Source of the DNA: Nitrospirota bacterium
Lineage (GTDB): Bacteria > Nitrospirota > Thermodesulfovibrionia > Thermodesulfovibrionales > UBA6898
NCBI GenBank assembly: GCA_021811105.1
Contig: JAJZPM010000009.1
Span: 1 to 64,000 of the forward strand
Length of the DNA: 64,000 nt
Reading direction: 5' to 3'
The translations under genes and the position numbers were made by a program. The notes below the pieces were generated by a model. The model ran no database searches. It had not been told where the DNA came from and worked only from the letters and a program-made list of their open reading frames with translations. Numbering within the stretch: position 1 is the first letter of the stretch; every line of letters begins with the position of its first letter. Shown here in pieces: positions 37,576 to 46,613 of the stretch.

Positions 37576-39192
37576 ATGAAAGGATGGTTGAGACTATGTC
37601 ATAAAATGAAATATTGGCCCGTAAAATCCCTCCTCACCTCCCTTTTCCAAAGGGAGGAATTACCCATACTTGGAGTAACACCCTCAGGCTCCCGGCCTGC
37701 CGGCAGGCATGGCGCCTCTCCCCCTCTTAAGATAAGAGGGGGTAAAGGGGGAGTTATGATTTTCAAAGGGCGAGGGGAGATTTTAAGGTTTCGAGGTGTT
37801 ATCGTTGCTTTTACCTTGCTTGTTCTCTCGGGCTGCGCTAGCATGGCCCCCAAATATGCACGGCCGGCAGCGCCTGTTCCGTCCGAATGGCCGAGCGGTC
37901 CTGCCTACAAAAACGGCGCAGTAAAGGCTACTGAAAAGGCTGCTGCAGATATCACATGGCAGGAGTTCTTTATCGATGAACAGCTGCAAAAGCTGATAGG
38001 TCTCGCACTCGGAAACAACCGTGACCTGAGAATAGCCGCACTCAACATTGAAAGGTCGCAGGCGTTGTATCGCATCCAGCGCGCAGATCTCTTCCCGACA
38101 GTCAACGCCGCCGGCAGCGCGGTGGAGGCGAGGACACCGGGCGTACTCTCCGGCACCGGGCAGGCCATAACAACACACCAGTACAGCGTCAACCTCGGGT
38201 TCAGCGCCTACGAGCTCGATCTCTTCGGCCGCGTGAGAAGCCTCAAAGACCGGGCGCTGGAAGAGTTTTTCGCCACTGAGGAGGCGCGCCGCAGTATACA
38301 GATCAGCCTGGTGGCCGAGGTTGCAAACAACTATCTGACCCTTGCCGCCGATAAAGAGAGTCTGAAAATCGCGCGGGACACTTTCGAGAGTCAGCGGACA
38401 TCGTACAACCTTATAAAGAGCCGTTTCGAAGCCGGCGCCTCCTCGGAGCTTGACCTCCGTCAGGCCCAGACCAGCGTCGATTCGGCCCGGGTGGACATCG
38501 CCCGCTTCACAAGCCTGGTGGCCCAGGACGAAAACGCGCTGGCGCTCGTGATCGGCGCGCCGGTGCCGACTGATCTGCTGCCTTCGGGGCTCAGTGAGAT
38601 TACCGCGCTGAAAGAGCTCAGTCCAGGTCTGCCGTCCGAGGTGCTGCAACGCCGGCCCGACATCATCGAGGCAGAACACCTTCTCAAGGCCGCCAATGCC
38701 AACATCGGTGCGGCGCGTGCGGCGTTCTTCCCGCGCATCAGCCTCACGACGAGCCTTGGTCTCTCAAGCGATCAGCTGTCAGGGCTCTTCAAGGGAGGAA
38801 CTGGAACATGGATGTTTGCGCCGCAAATAACCCTGCCGATTTTCGATGCCGGGCGAAACCGGGCAAATCTGAAAGTGTCTGAGGTCGACCGCGAAATCTT
38901 CCTGGCTCAATATGAGAAAGCTATCCAGGGCGCCTTCAGGGAAGTGGCAGACGCCCTTGCGCAGCGCGGCACCCTTGGCGATCAACTGGAGGCCCAGCAA
39001 TCTCTGACGGATGCCACCGCCGTAAGCTACCGCCTGTCGCAGGCGCGCTACGAAAAAGGCATATCAAGCTACCTGAATGTCCTTGACTCGCAGCGCTCTC
39101 TTTACAGTGCGCAGCAGGGCATGATCTCCGTTCGCCTCTCCCGTCTCACCAATCTGGTGACGCTCTACAAGGTGCTTGGGGGAGGTGCGTGA
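37576..39192 (+). CDS. Outer-membrane efflux factor, OprM/NodT type lipoprotein
   Basis: TolC-type channel of the RND pump; [19 protein letters not shown] is its lipobox and mature start, and two repeats of the OEP domain follow, ending at LYKVLGGGA. The start is uncertain. ATG at 37576 has GGAGG nicely placed right after the pump gene, but between MKGWLRL and the hydrophobic signal core lie about 60 residues encoded by an inverted-repeat block (37623-37784). ATG at 37756, inside the block and after GGGGGAG, gives [27 protein letters not shown], a workable signal peptide. I think the original start was 37576 and the block was inserted later. Confidence 0.9.
   Translation: MKGWLRLCHKMKYWPVKSLLTSLFQREELPILGVTPSGSRPAGRHGASPPLKIRGGKGGVMIFKGRGEILRFRGVIVAFTLLVLSGCASMAPKYARPAAPVPSEWPSGPAYKNGAVKATEKAAADITWQEFFIDEQLQKLIGLALGNNRDLRIAALNIERSQALYRIQRADLFPTVNAAGSAVEARTPGVLSGTGQAITTHQYSVNLGFSAYELDLFGRVRSLKDRALEEFFATEEARRSIQISLVAEVANNYLTLAADKESLKIARDTFESQRTSYNLIKSRFEAGASSELDLRQAQTSVDSARVDIARFTSLVAQDENALALVIGAPVPTDLLPSGLSEITALKELSPGLPSEVLQRRPDIIEAEHLLKAANANIGAARAAFFPRISLTTSLGLSSDQLSGLFKGGTGTWMFAPQITLPIFDAGRNRANLKVSEVDREIFLAQYEKAIQGAFREVADALAQRGTLGDQLEAQQSLTDATAVSYRLSQARYEKGISSYLNVLDSQRSLYSAQQGMISVRLSRLTNLVTLYKVLGGGA
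37623..37784 (+). repeat. Inverted-repeat block inside the OprM-like gene's 5' end
   Basis: About 162 bp bounded by AAAATCCCTCCTCACCTCCC and its approximate complement (AAAGGGCGAGGGGAGATTTT at 37765-37784). Inside are CCCTTTTCCAAAGGG (37642-37654), the palindrome GCCTGCCGGCAGGC (about 37696-37709) and CCCCCTCTTAAGATAAGAGGGGG. Length is a multiple of three, and no stop arises in the gene's frame. Confidence 0.65.
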
Positions 39193-39326
39193 GAGTGGGG
39201 TCGTGAGCCAGTAGAAAGACGCTAAAAATCACTGCAGCCTCTACGCATGATCCCCATTTGGGGCGGCGGGTATGCCGTGATATAATGCAACTGAATTCAG
39301 GAAATTGTCATCGGAGGAGAAAAGTC

Positions 39327-40253
39327 ATGAACAGTCCGTGCACACTTTTCGGCGTCATTCGATGTCTTTCATTTCGAACGGCCCGGGTTCTTGTTGTCTC
39401 CTGTTGCTGTCTCGCCTTCGCCGCGGCGGGCAAGGCCAATGGCGAAATGGAAGGGATGTATGACCATCAAATGCAGAATATGAAAGAGCCCGAGGTCAGC
39501 GTTGACATCGAGACGACTCCTTCGGAGCTGAAGGCCGGCAGTCGCGCCGAAATTACGTTTATCATGCGGGACGCCGAAGGTAAACCTTTGCAGGGTCTTA
39601 CGATAATGCACGACCGGCTGATGCACGTAGTCATCGCAAGCGCGGATTTCAGCGTCTTTGCGCATATTCATCCGGAGGATTTCGGGCCGATAACGGAAGA
39701 GATGCGCAAGAAGGCGGAATATCCGGTGCAGTTCACATTCCCGAAGGCAGGAGAGTACATTATTGCGGTTGATTCGGCGGTGGAGGGCCGCCATTTCTCT
39801 GAGCATTCCACTGTAGACGTAACCGGCGAACCGAAGATAGGCTCTTATGTAAGAGACCTTTCCCGGGAGAAAAAATTCGGCGATCTCCAGGTGACCTTTT
39901 CCACTGTCCCCGGGAAGATTGTCGCCGGGGAGCAAGCAGTGCTGAAATATGTGATAAAAAAAGACGGCGGGCCTGTGAACGACCTCGAACCCTATCTTGC
40001 GGCGCCGATGCACGTGGCGATCATATCCTCTGACCTGGACGTTTTTATCCATGCGCACGGGGAGATACCGGGGATGGCGAGCGGCCATCGTCACGAGGGG
40101 CATGAGGAGATGCATATGAACGTGCCGGAGAAATTCGGTCCGGAGCTTGACGTCCCCATCGTCTTTCCGGAGAAGGGTCTTTATCAGATCTTCAGTCAGG
40201 TAAAGCGTAAGGGAAAGGTCATCCTTCTGAGCTTCATGTTAGAGGTGGAATAG
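39327..40253 (+). CDS. Exported His/Met-rich protein with two FixH/YtkA-like domains
   Basis: About 308 residues with a signal peptide (LVVSCCCLAFAAAGKANG). Two related immunoglobulin-like halves each carry the same pattern: LMHVVIASADFSVFAHIHPE (about residue 92) and PMHVAIISSDLDVFIHAHGE (about 228), the second followed by GHRHEGHEEMHMN. The clustered His and Met suggest a periplasmic metal (copper) site. ATG has CGGAGGAGA upstream. It follows the efflux operon by 134 bases and may be cotranscribed or separate. Confidence 0.78.
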   Translation: MNSPCTLFGVIRCLSFRTARVLVVSCCCLAFAAAGKANGEMEGMYDHQMQNMKEPEVSVDIETTPSELKAGSRAEITFIMRDAEGKPLQGLTIMHDRLMHVVIASADFSVFAHIHPEDFGPITEEMRKKAEYPVQFTFPKAGEYIIAVDSAVEGRHFSEHSTVDVTGEPKIGSYVRDLSREKKFGDLQVTFSTVPGKIVAGEQAVLKYVIKKDGGPVNDLEPYLAAPMHVAIISSDLDVFIHAHGEIPGMASGHRHEGHEEMHMNVPEKFGPELDVPIVFPEKGLYQIFSQVKRKGKVILLSFMLEVE

Positions 40254-40418
40254 TCCCGCCTCGGCTCGCCTTTGCGGTGAGGCAATACGCTCCGCTGAAG
40301 CCGCGTAAACGTCGTTTTTGCGCCTGGATATTGACGGTTCGGTTGCAGCTCGCCCTCTTTAAATTATTGTTCTGTTTAAAGTAGAATATATTTTACTTTA
40401 CAGAGGGGAGGTGGTCGC

Positions 40419-41651
40419 ATGGGACATATTAGAGGTCTTAAATGCCGCGAGTGCGGACGGGAATATCCTATCGAGCCGATCTACGTTTGCGAATTCTGTT
40501 TCGGTCCGCTCGAGGTGGCATATGACTACAATAGCATCGCGAAGGCGCTTAACAAAAAAAAGATAGAAAAAAGGGAAAAGAGCCTCTGGAGATACAGGGA
40601 GCTCCTGCCGATAGCCGGCGAGCCGCAGGTGGGACTAACCTCGGGATACACGCCGCTCGTGAAGGCCGACAACCTTGCAAAAGAATTGGGTGTGGAGGAG
40701 CTCTACCTCAAGGACGACACGGTGGTCCACCCCACGCTTTCGTTCAAGGACAGGGTGGTCTCGGTCGCGCTGACCAAGGCGAAAGAATTCGGCTTTGACA
40801 CCGTCGCATGCGCCTCGACAGGCAACCTTGCCCATTCGGTTTCGGCGCACGGGGCCAGGGCCGGTCTCAAGAGGTTTATTTTCATCCCCGCGTCACTGGA
40901 GCCGAGTAAGATCATCGCTTCGCTCGTGTACGAGCCGAATCTTGTCGCGGTCGACGGCAACTACGACGACGTCAACAGGCTCTGCAGCGAGATCGCGAAC
41001 AAATACAGCTGGGCCTTCGTCAATATCAATATACGGCCTTTTTACGCAGAGGGCTCGAAGACCCTGGGGTTCGAGATCATCGAGCAACTTGGCTGGAAGG
41101 CGCCCGATAATGTCGTGGTGCCTTGCGCGAGCGGTTCTCTTCTTACCAAGGTATGGAAGAGCTTCAAAGAGTTCAAGGAAATAGGGATAATCAAAGAACT
41201 GGGGACGAAGGTCTTCGCGGCCCAGGCGACCGGCTGCTCTCCGATCGTGACGGCGATCAAGCAGGGCACGGACGTGATCAGGCCGGTGAAGCCCAACACC
41301 ATTGCGAAGTCGCTCGCGATCGGAAACCCCGCAGACGGATTTTACGCGTCACAGGTCGTCAGGGAAACGGGCGGGGACGGCGAGGACGTCTCGGACCAGG
41401 AGATTATCGACGCCATCAAGCTCCTTGCGAGGACTGAGGGCATATTCGCGGAGACCGCGGGCGGCGTCACGCTCGCCTCTGCAAAGAAACTTATCGCCGC
41501 GGGAAAAATCAGGAGGGATGAAGTCACGGTGATCTGCATCACCGGGAACGGACTGAAGACCCAGGAGGCGCTGCAGGGGCATGTCGCGTCTCCTCATTAT
41601 ATAAAGCCGAATATCGCCTCGTTTGAAGAGGTCCTCAAGAAGATTTCATAA
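40419..41651 (+). CDS. thrC: Threonine synthase
   Basis: PLP enzyme that makes threonine from O-phosphohomoserine. 410 residues. An N-terminal zinc-ribbon-like segment (CRECGREYPIEPIYVCEFC) precedes the fold-type II core; the PLP lysine is in HPTLSFKDRVV (about residue 109), and the phosphate loop is CASTGNLAHS. The end (VICITGNGLKTQEALQ...) is complete. GAGGGGAGG site. It heads a run of aspartate-family genes. A second, different threonine-synthase C-terminus is found at 42.3 kb. Confidence 0.93.
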   Translation: MGHIRGLKCRECGREYPIEPIYVCEFCFGPLEVAYDYNSIAKALNKKKIEKREKSLWRYRELLPIAGEPQVGLTSGYTPLVKADNLAKELGVEELYLKDDTVVHPTLSFKDRVVSVALTKAKEFGFDTVACASTGNLAHSVSAHGARAGLKRFIFIPASLEPSKIIASLVYEPNLVAVDGNYDDVNRLCSEIANKYSWAFVNINIRPFYAEGSKTLGFEIIEQLGWKAPDNVVVPCASGSLLTKVWKSFKEFKEIGIIKELGTKVFAAQATGCSPIVTAIKQGTDVIRPVKPNTIAKSLAIGNPADGFYASQVVRETGGDGEDVSDQEIIDAIKLLARTEGIFAETAGGVTLASAKKLIAAGKIRRDEVTVICITGNGLKTQEALQGHVASPHYIKPNIASFEEVLKKIS

Positions 41652-41679
41652 GTCGTCGATCGACAAGGAGGTAACAGAG

Positions 41680-41991
41680 ATGGCAGTAAAGGTGAGAATC
41701 CCGACCCCGCTTCAGCGGCTGACGCAGGGGAAAGAAGAAGTGGAAGGAACGCCCGGCAAGGTGATCGATCTGGTGAGCGATCTCGACCGGAAGTTTCCGG
41801 GGATAGGAGAAAGGATTTCGGAGAACGGCAAGATAAGGCGATTCGTCAATATCTACGTGAATGACGAGGACATCAGGTTCCTCAACTCCGAAGAGACTCT
41901 CGTAAAGGATGGTGATGAGGTCTCGATAGTGCCTGCTATCGCCGGGGGAGCACAGCCCGGGATGGTGGTCGGGACAGGGGAGGGTGAATGA
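41680..41991 (+). CDS. ThiS/MoaD-like sulfur-carrier protein
   Basis: About 103 residues of ubiquitin-like beta-grasp fold: KVRIPTPLQRLTQGKEEVEG...FVNIYVNDEDIRFLNSEETLVKDGDEVSIVPAIAGG. Carriers of this family are activated as C-terminal Gly-Gly thiocarboxylates. Here Gly-Gly is followed by 13 extra residues (AQPGMVVGTGEGE), so proteolytic trimming would be needed, as known for CysO- and HcyS-type carriers of cysteine and homocysteine synthesis. AAGGAGG site; the stop overlaps the next ATG. Placement after thrC suggests a role in sulfur-amino-acid formation. Confidence 0.85.
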   Translation: MAVKVRIPTPLQRLTQGKEEVEGTPGKVIDLVSDLDRKFPGIGERISENGKIRRFVNIYVNDEDIRFLNSEETLVKDGDEVSIVPAIAGGAQPGMVVGTGEGE

Positions 41992-42224
41992 AAAAAAGGG
42001 TGAAGCTGACATTTCCCCAGCAGCTGATCAAGGAGCCCGTCATCTTTACGATGGCGAAACAGTTTAATGTCATGCCGAACATACGGCGGGCCAGGGTCAC
42101 CGAAACCGTCGGCGAGATGATTCTGGAGATCGAGGGGAGTGAGGAAGACCTTGAAAAGGGAATCCACTGGCTGAGGGAAAGAGGTATAGAAGTCGAGCTT
42201 GTCGAAGGCGACGTGATCGAGTAG
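41988..42224 (+). CDS. NIL domain protein
   Basis: A 78-residue protein made of a single NIL domain, the ACT-like ligand-binding domain found at the C-terminus of MetN methionine-importer ATPases and in some ferredoxins. No cysteine is present, so there is no iron-sulfur cluster. It overlaps the sulfur-carrier gene (ATGA). NIL proteins recur beside sulfur-assimilation genes in strict anaerobes, consistent with sensing or handling methionine or homocysteine; direct evidence is lacking. Confidence 0.87.
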   Translation: MKKRVKLTFPQQLIKEPVIFTMAKQFNVMPNIRRARVTETVGEMILEIEGSEEDLEKGIHWLRERGIEVELVEGDVIE

Positions 42225-42282
42225 CCGGTCCGGCGGGGATAAGGCGGAACGTCCGGTGATGGTCCGCGGCAGCGAGGGGAAG

Positions 42283-42435
42283 GAAGGGTACTTCAAGGCC
42301 GGTGACAGGGTGGTCTGTACGTTGACGGGCAACGGGCTGAAAGACCCCGACACGGTCTTCGGAGTCTCGAAGGCACCGGTCAAAGTAAGGGCGGACCTGA
42401 GGGTGATCGAAGGTATAATAAAGGATATCTTATGA
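42283..42435 (+). pseudogene. Remnant of a second threonine synthase (C-terminal end)
   Basis: About 51 codons in frame 1: YFKAGDRVVCTLTGNGLKDP followed by DTVFGVSKAPVKVRADLRVIEGIIKDIL and TGA. VVCTLTGNGLKDPDT is the hallmark end of threonine synthases of a type different from the complete gene upstream. In-frame sequence before it has no resemblance to the enzyme. Its stop overlaps the apgM start as ATGA, exactly as an operon gene would. Confidence 0.65.
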
Positions 42436-43643
42436 AATATATCGTGATCGTCGGAGACGGAATGGCGGACAGGCCTCTGAGGGAACTGGGTGGGAAAACG
42501 CCTCTCCAGCACGCCTCGACGCCCAATATGGACAGGCTGGCCGCGCAGAGTCAGCAGGGACGGGTGCGTACGATTCCGGAGGGCATGCACCCCGGTTCGG
42601 ATGTGGCGAACCTGAGCATACTCGGATATGACCCCCGTATATATTATTCCGGCAGGGCGCCGCTCGAGGCGGCGAGCATCGGAGTAAAACTTGAAGACGA
42701 CGACGTTGCCTTCCGGTGCAACCTCGTCACTCTGAAGTTCAGCCCGGACAGGTCGACGGCGGTGATGGAGGACTACAGCAGCGGCCATATCACCACGGAA
42801 GAAGCGGCCGGGCTGATAAGGGAAATCGACGCGAAACTGGGAACGGACAAGATCAGATTCTATCCGGGCGTAAGCTATCGGCACCTGATGGTCTGGTCAA
42901 AGGGTCTGGCGGAGATGGAGTGCGTCCCGCCTCACGACATCCTGGGCAAAGATATCGTCGACTATCTTCCGGTCGGCAAAGGTGAGGAAGTACTGAGGAA
43001 ACTGATGCGCGATTCAGCGGACCTGCTCGATGGGCATCCCGTCAACAGAGAGAGGGAAAGAAACGGCAAGAACCCCGGAAACAGCATCTGGTTCTGGGGC
43101 CAGGGGAAAAAGCCGGCAATCCCGACGTTCAAAGAAAAATATGGTGTCGGCGGCTCCCTGATATCGGCCGTAGACCTGACCAGGGGGCTCGGCATCTACG
43201 CCGGCTTTTCGATACTTAACGTCCCGGGGATGACCGGATACCTCGACACGAACTACAAGGGAAAGGCAGAGGCGGCCCTCGCATCCCTGAAGGAGACGGA
43301 CTTCGTCTATATCCACGTAGAGTCTCCTGATGAGGCCGGTCATTCGGGCAGGTGCGAGGATAAAATAAGGGCGATCGAAGATTTCGACAGGCTGGTTGTG
43401 GGGACCGTAATGGGCGGCGCCGCGGCCCTCGGCGAATACAGGATTCTTCTTCTGCCCGACCACCCGACCCCGGTCGAACTGAGGACGCATACCGGCGACC
43501 CGGTGCCGTTTGTTCTCTTCGACAGCAGAGAAGCCAGGGAGAAGAAGGGCGTGAAGTTTGACGAAGAGATCACAAAGATGCCGGACGCGCTCTCTTTCGA
43601 AGACGGCTATACATTAATGGATTTCTTTATCAAGGGAAAATGA
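42432..43643 (+). CDS. apgM: Cofactor-independent phosphoglycerate mutase, archaeal type
   Basis: A 403-residue enzyme of the alkaline-phosphatase superfamily that interconverts 3- and 2-phosphoglycerate, with metal-binding VGDGMADRP at the N-terminus, the HPGSDVANLSILGYDP substrate loop holding the nucleophile Ser, HVESPDEAGHSG and LPDHPTP. The aPGAM branch is frequent next to thr/lys genes in anaerobic bacteria, where a homoserine-kinase-like role has been proposed; the genuine mutase role is the standard annotation. The ATG overlaps the remnant thrC stop. Confidence 0.92.
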   Translation: MKYIVIVGDGMADRPLRELGGKTPLQHASTPNMDRLAAQSQQGRVRTIPEGMHPGSDVANLSILGYDPRIYYSGRAPLEAASIGVKLEDDDVAFRCNLVTLKFSPDRSTAVMEDYSSGHITTEEAAGLIREIDAKLGTDKIRFYPGVSYRHLMVWSKGLAEMECVPPHDILGKDIVDYLPVGKGEEVLRKLMRDSADLLDGHPVNRERERNGKNPGNSIWFWGQGKKPAIPTFKEKYGVGGSLISAVDLTRGLGIYAGFSILNVPGMTGYLDTNYKGKAEAALASLKETDFVYIHVESPDEAGHSGRCEDKIRAIEDFDRLVVGTVMGGAAALGEYRILLLPDHPTPVELRTHTGDPVPFVLFDSREAREKKGVKFDEEITKMPDALSFEDGYTLMDFFIKGK

Positions 43644-43685
43644 GGAGGATCTGAGCGTGAAGTTTTTTTTGTGCGGAGGCGGAAC

Positions 43686-44918
43686 GTGGCACTCATAGTC
43701 CAGAAATACGGGGGGACTTCCGTAGGCAACGTCGAAAGAATAAAGGCGGTCGCTGAACGGGTGGTGAGGACGGCTAAGCAGGGCAACCAAGTCGTGGTGG
43801 TGGTCTCGGCAATGTCCGGCGAGACGGACAAACTGATCGGGCTGGCGCACCAGGTGTCTTCCTCGCCTCCGGAGCGGGAGATGGACATGCTCTTGTCCTC
43901 CGGCGAGAGAGTGACGTCGGCCCTGACCGCGATGGCGGTCGAGGCCCTCGGGTGTAAGGCGAAGTCGATGACCGGAAGACAGGCCGGCATCATCACTGAT
44001 AAGGTGCATACGAAGGCGAGGATTGAGAGGATATCGGGCGAGAGGATTCACAAGGCGCTCAAGGACGGGCATATCGTGGTCATCGCCGGCTTTCAGGGTG
44101 TGACCGAGGGAGAAACGGATGTCACTACCCTCGGCCGTGGCGGGTCCGATCTCTCGGCGGTTGCGGTTGCGGCGGCGGTCGGCGCAGACCTCTGCGAAAT
44201 CTATACCGACGTGGACGGCGTGTATACGACCGACCCGAACATCGTTCCCGCAGCGAGAAAGCTGCGGAAGATTTCATATGAGGAGATGCTCGAACTCGCG
44301 AGCCTCGGGGCGAAGGTGCTCCAGACGAGGTCGGTGGAGTTCGCGATGAAGTACAATGTGCCTGTAGTCGTCAGGTCGAGTTTCAACGACAATCCCGGGA
44401 CACTCGTGGCGGAGGAGGATAAGGACATGGAGAACGTTGTCGTATCAGGAGTTGCGTATGATAAGAACCAGACGAAGATTACGATCGTGGACCTCCCGGA
44501 CAAGCCGGGGATCGCGGCAAAGCTCTTCGATACCATCGCAGGGGCGAATATCGTCGTAGATATGATCGTGCAGAACGTCAGCAGCGACGGAAAGTCCGCC
44601 GACATCTCGTTCACCGTGCCGAAGACCGACTCGCGGCTGGCGCTGGAGGTGACGGAGGCGGTGGCAAAAGAACTTGGCGCGAAAAGGGTCGACATGAGAG
44701 AGGACATCAGCAAGGTCTCGGTCGTGGGAGTCGGGATGAGGACCCATTCGGGGGTCGCCTCGAAGATGTTCCGGACGCTCGCCGAACACGGGATCAATAT
44801 CATGATGATCAGCACGTCCGAGATCAAGGTGTCGTGCGTCATAGACCTGAAATTTACGGAGCTTGCGGTGAGGGTGCTGCACGACGCCTTCGGACTTGCC
44901 GCTTCGGCCGGGACATAG
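43686..44918 (+). CDS. lysC: Aspartate kinase
   Basis: First enzyme of the aspartate pathway to lysine, threonine and methionine. About 410 residues: kinase domain starting with [15 protein letters not shown], catalytic [11 protein letters not shown] and [12 protein letters not shown], then two ACT domains (about residues 265-410) for feedback by lysine and/or threonine. GTG at 43686 is chosen because GGAGG sits six bases upstream; GTG at 43671 would place that site inside the coding region. Confidence 0.95.
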   Translation: MALIVQKYGGTSVGNVERIKAVAERVVRTAKQGNQVVVVVSAMSGETDKLIGLAHQVSSSPPEREMDMLLSSGERVTSALTAMAVEALGCKAKSMTGRQAGIITDKVHTKARIERISGERIHKALKDGHIVVIAGFQGVTEGETDVTTLGRGGSDLSAVAVAAAVGADLCEIYTDVDGVYTTDPNIVPAARKLRKISYEEMLELASLGAKVLQTRSVEFAMKYNVPVVVRSSFNDNPGTLVAEEDKDMENVVVSGVAYDKNQTKITIVDLPDKPGIAAKLFDTIAGANIVVDMIVQNVSSDGKSADISFTVPKTDSRLALEVTEAVAKELGAKRVDMREDISKVSVVGVGMRTHSGVASKMFRTLAEHGINIMMISTSEIKVSCVIDLKFTELAVRVLHDAFGLAASAGT

Positions 44919-44925
44919 AAAGTCG

Positions 44926-46494
44926 ATGCGAAGGATCGAGATATACGATACCACGCTGAGGGACGGCGCACAGTCGGAGGACATTTCCTTTTCGGTGGAA
45001 GACAAGCTGCGGATTACCGAGAAGCTCGACGAACTCGGCGTACACTTTGTCGAGGGCGGATATCCAGGGTCGAACCCGAGGGATGCGGAATACTTCAGGA
45101 AGGCGGTGAAGCTCAAACTCGGAAATGCGAGGGTGGTCGCCTTCGGCAGCACTCACAAGCCGAAGAAGAAGCCTGCGAACGACGAGACGATGAAGTCGCT
45201 GCTGGATGCCGGTACTTCGGTGGTCACGATATTCGGCAAGACATGGGACTTCCACGTGAAAGAGGCGCTCAGGGTGCCGCTCGAGGAAAACCTCGACATC
45301 ATCCACGATTCGGTCGCATACCTGAAGAAGCATGTCGAGAAGGTCTTCTTCGATGCCGAGCATTTCTTTGACGGGTATATCAACAATCCTAAATACGCGG
45401 TGAAATGCCTTCGGGCCGCGCAGGACGCCGGCGCAGATTGCCTGGTCCTCTGCGATACGAACGGCGGGACGATCACCTCGGTCGTCGAGGACGTCGTGAA
45501 AAAGATGATAAAGGACTTCTCTGCCCCGGTGGGGATCCATGCCCATAACGATGCGGAATGCGCGGTCGCCAACTCGGTGGTGAGCGTTGAGGCCGGGGCG
45601 AACCACGTGCAGGGCACGATCAACGGACTCGGCGAACGGTGCGGCAACGCTAACCTCATCTCGATCATCCCGAACGTCCAGCTGAAACTCGGCATCCGCT
45701 GCATAGAACCGGAGCAGCTTGCGAAACTGAGGGACGTATCGAGGTACGTGAACGAGATCGCGAACCTCAGGCATTTCAAGCGGCAGCCCTACACCGGAGA
45801 CAGCGCCTTTGCGCATAAGGGCGGGATGCACGTCAGCGCGATACAGAAGAGGCCCGAGACTTACGAGCACATCAGGCCGGAACTTGTCGGTAATTCCCAG
45901 CGGGTCCTGATCTCCGACCTTGCCGGAAGGAGCAATATCCTGCGCAAGGCCGAGGAATTCGGGATCAGGCTGGCCAGCGATTCGGTGCTGATCCAGGACA
46001 TCGTCACGAAGCTGAAAGACCTCGAAAACCAGGGCTTCCAGTTCGAGGGTGCCGAGGCCTCATTCGAACTGCTCATGAAGAAGTCGCTCGGCCTTCACAA
46101 AAAGTTCTTCGACCTGATGGGGTTCAGACTGATCGTTGAAAAGCGGAGGGAAGGGGAAGAACCGATCAGCGAGGCCACGATCATGGTGAAGGTCGGCGGC
46201 CACGTCGAGCATACCGCCTCGACCGGCCACGGTCCCGTGAACGCGCTCGACAACGCGCTGCGGAAGGCGCTCGACAAATTCTATCCCGAACTCAAAGACG
46301 TGAAGCTGCACGACTACAAGGTCAGGGTACTCACCGCGGGAAAGGGCACGAGCGCGAAGGTGCGCGTCCTTGTGGAGTCGGGAGACAAGGAAAACAAGTG
46401 GGGCACGGTCGGCGTTTCGGAGAATATCATCGAGGCCTCCTACCAGGCCCTTGTCGACAGTATCGAGTACAAGCTACTGAAGGAAGAGAAGTAA
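44926..46494 (+). CDS. cimA: (R)-Citramalate synthase
   Basis: Condenses pyruvate and acetyl-CoA to citramalate, the threonine-independent route to isoleucine. About 522 residues, DRE-TIM metallolyase with DTTLRDGAQ at the start, HAHND metal ligands (about residue 204) and CGNANL, then a LeuA-type allosteric domain (EATIMVKVGGHVEHTASTGHGPVNALDNALRKAL). The length and pattern fit the CimA group rather than isopropylmalate synthase. The longer frame to 44896 overlaps lysC and is less likely. Its last 100 bases are partly copied at 47.4 kb. Confidence 0.93.
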   Translation: MRRIEIYDTTLRDGAQSEDISFSVEDKLRITEKLDELGVHFVEGGYPGSNPRDAEYFRKAVKLKLGNARVVAFGSTHKPKKKPANDETMKSLLDAGTSVVTIFGKTWDFHVKEALRVPLEENLDIIHDSVAYLKKHVEKVFFDAEHFFDGYINNPKYAVKCLRAAQDAGADCLVLCDTNGGTITSVVEDVVKKMIKDFSAPVGIHAHNDAECAVANSVVSVEAGANHVQGTINGLGERCGNANLISIIPNVQLKLGIRCIEPEQLAKLRDVSRYVNEIANLRHFKRQPYTGDSAFAHKGGMHVSAIQKRPETYEHIRPELVGNSQRVLISDLAGRSNILRKAEEFGIRLASDSVLIQDIVTKLKDLENQGFQFEGAEASFELLMKKSLGLHKKFFDLMGFRLIVEKRREGEEPISEATIMVKVGGHVEHTASTGHGPVNALDNALRKALDKFYPELKDVKLHDYKVRVLTAGKGTSAKVRVLVESGDKENKWGTVGVSENIIEASYQALVDSIEYKLLKEEK

Positions 46495-46563
46495 CCGGTA
46501 TAGAATTGCCCAAGACAAGAATTATCAAACTGTTGAAAAACTTTTTTGTTGAGAAAATCTGTC

Positions 46564-46583
46564 ATACCCGCTCAGGCGGGTAT
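46564..46583. repeat. REP-like palindrome
   Basis: ATACCCGC-TCAG-GCGGGTAT, an 8-bp perfect stem with a 4-base loop, in the form GTC-stem-CCAGACGC that resembles short extragenic palindromes scattered in many bacterial genomes. It lies 30 bases before the lipoprotein ATG. Confidence 0.6.
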
Positions 46584-46613
46584 CCAGACGCAAACCAGGG
46601 TAAACGGGGGGGT

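Noticed and set aside
40260-40418. Promoter or riboswitch upstream of thrC
   Set aside because: AT-rich sequence such as GTAGAATATATTTTAC is present, but no -35/-10 pair with good spacing and no conserved riboswitch fold could be recognised.
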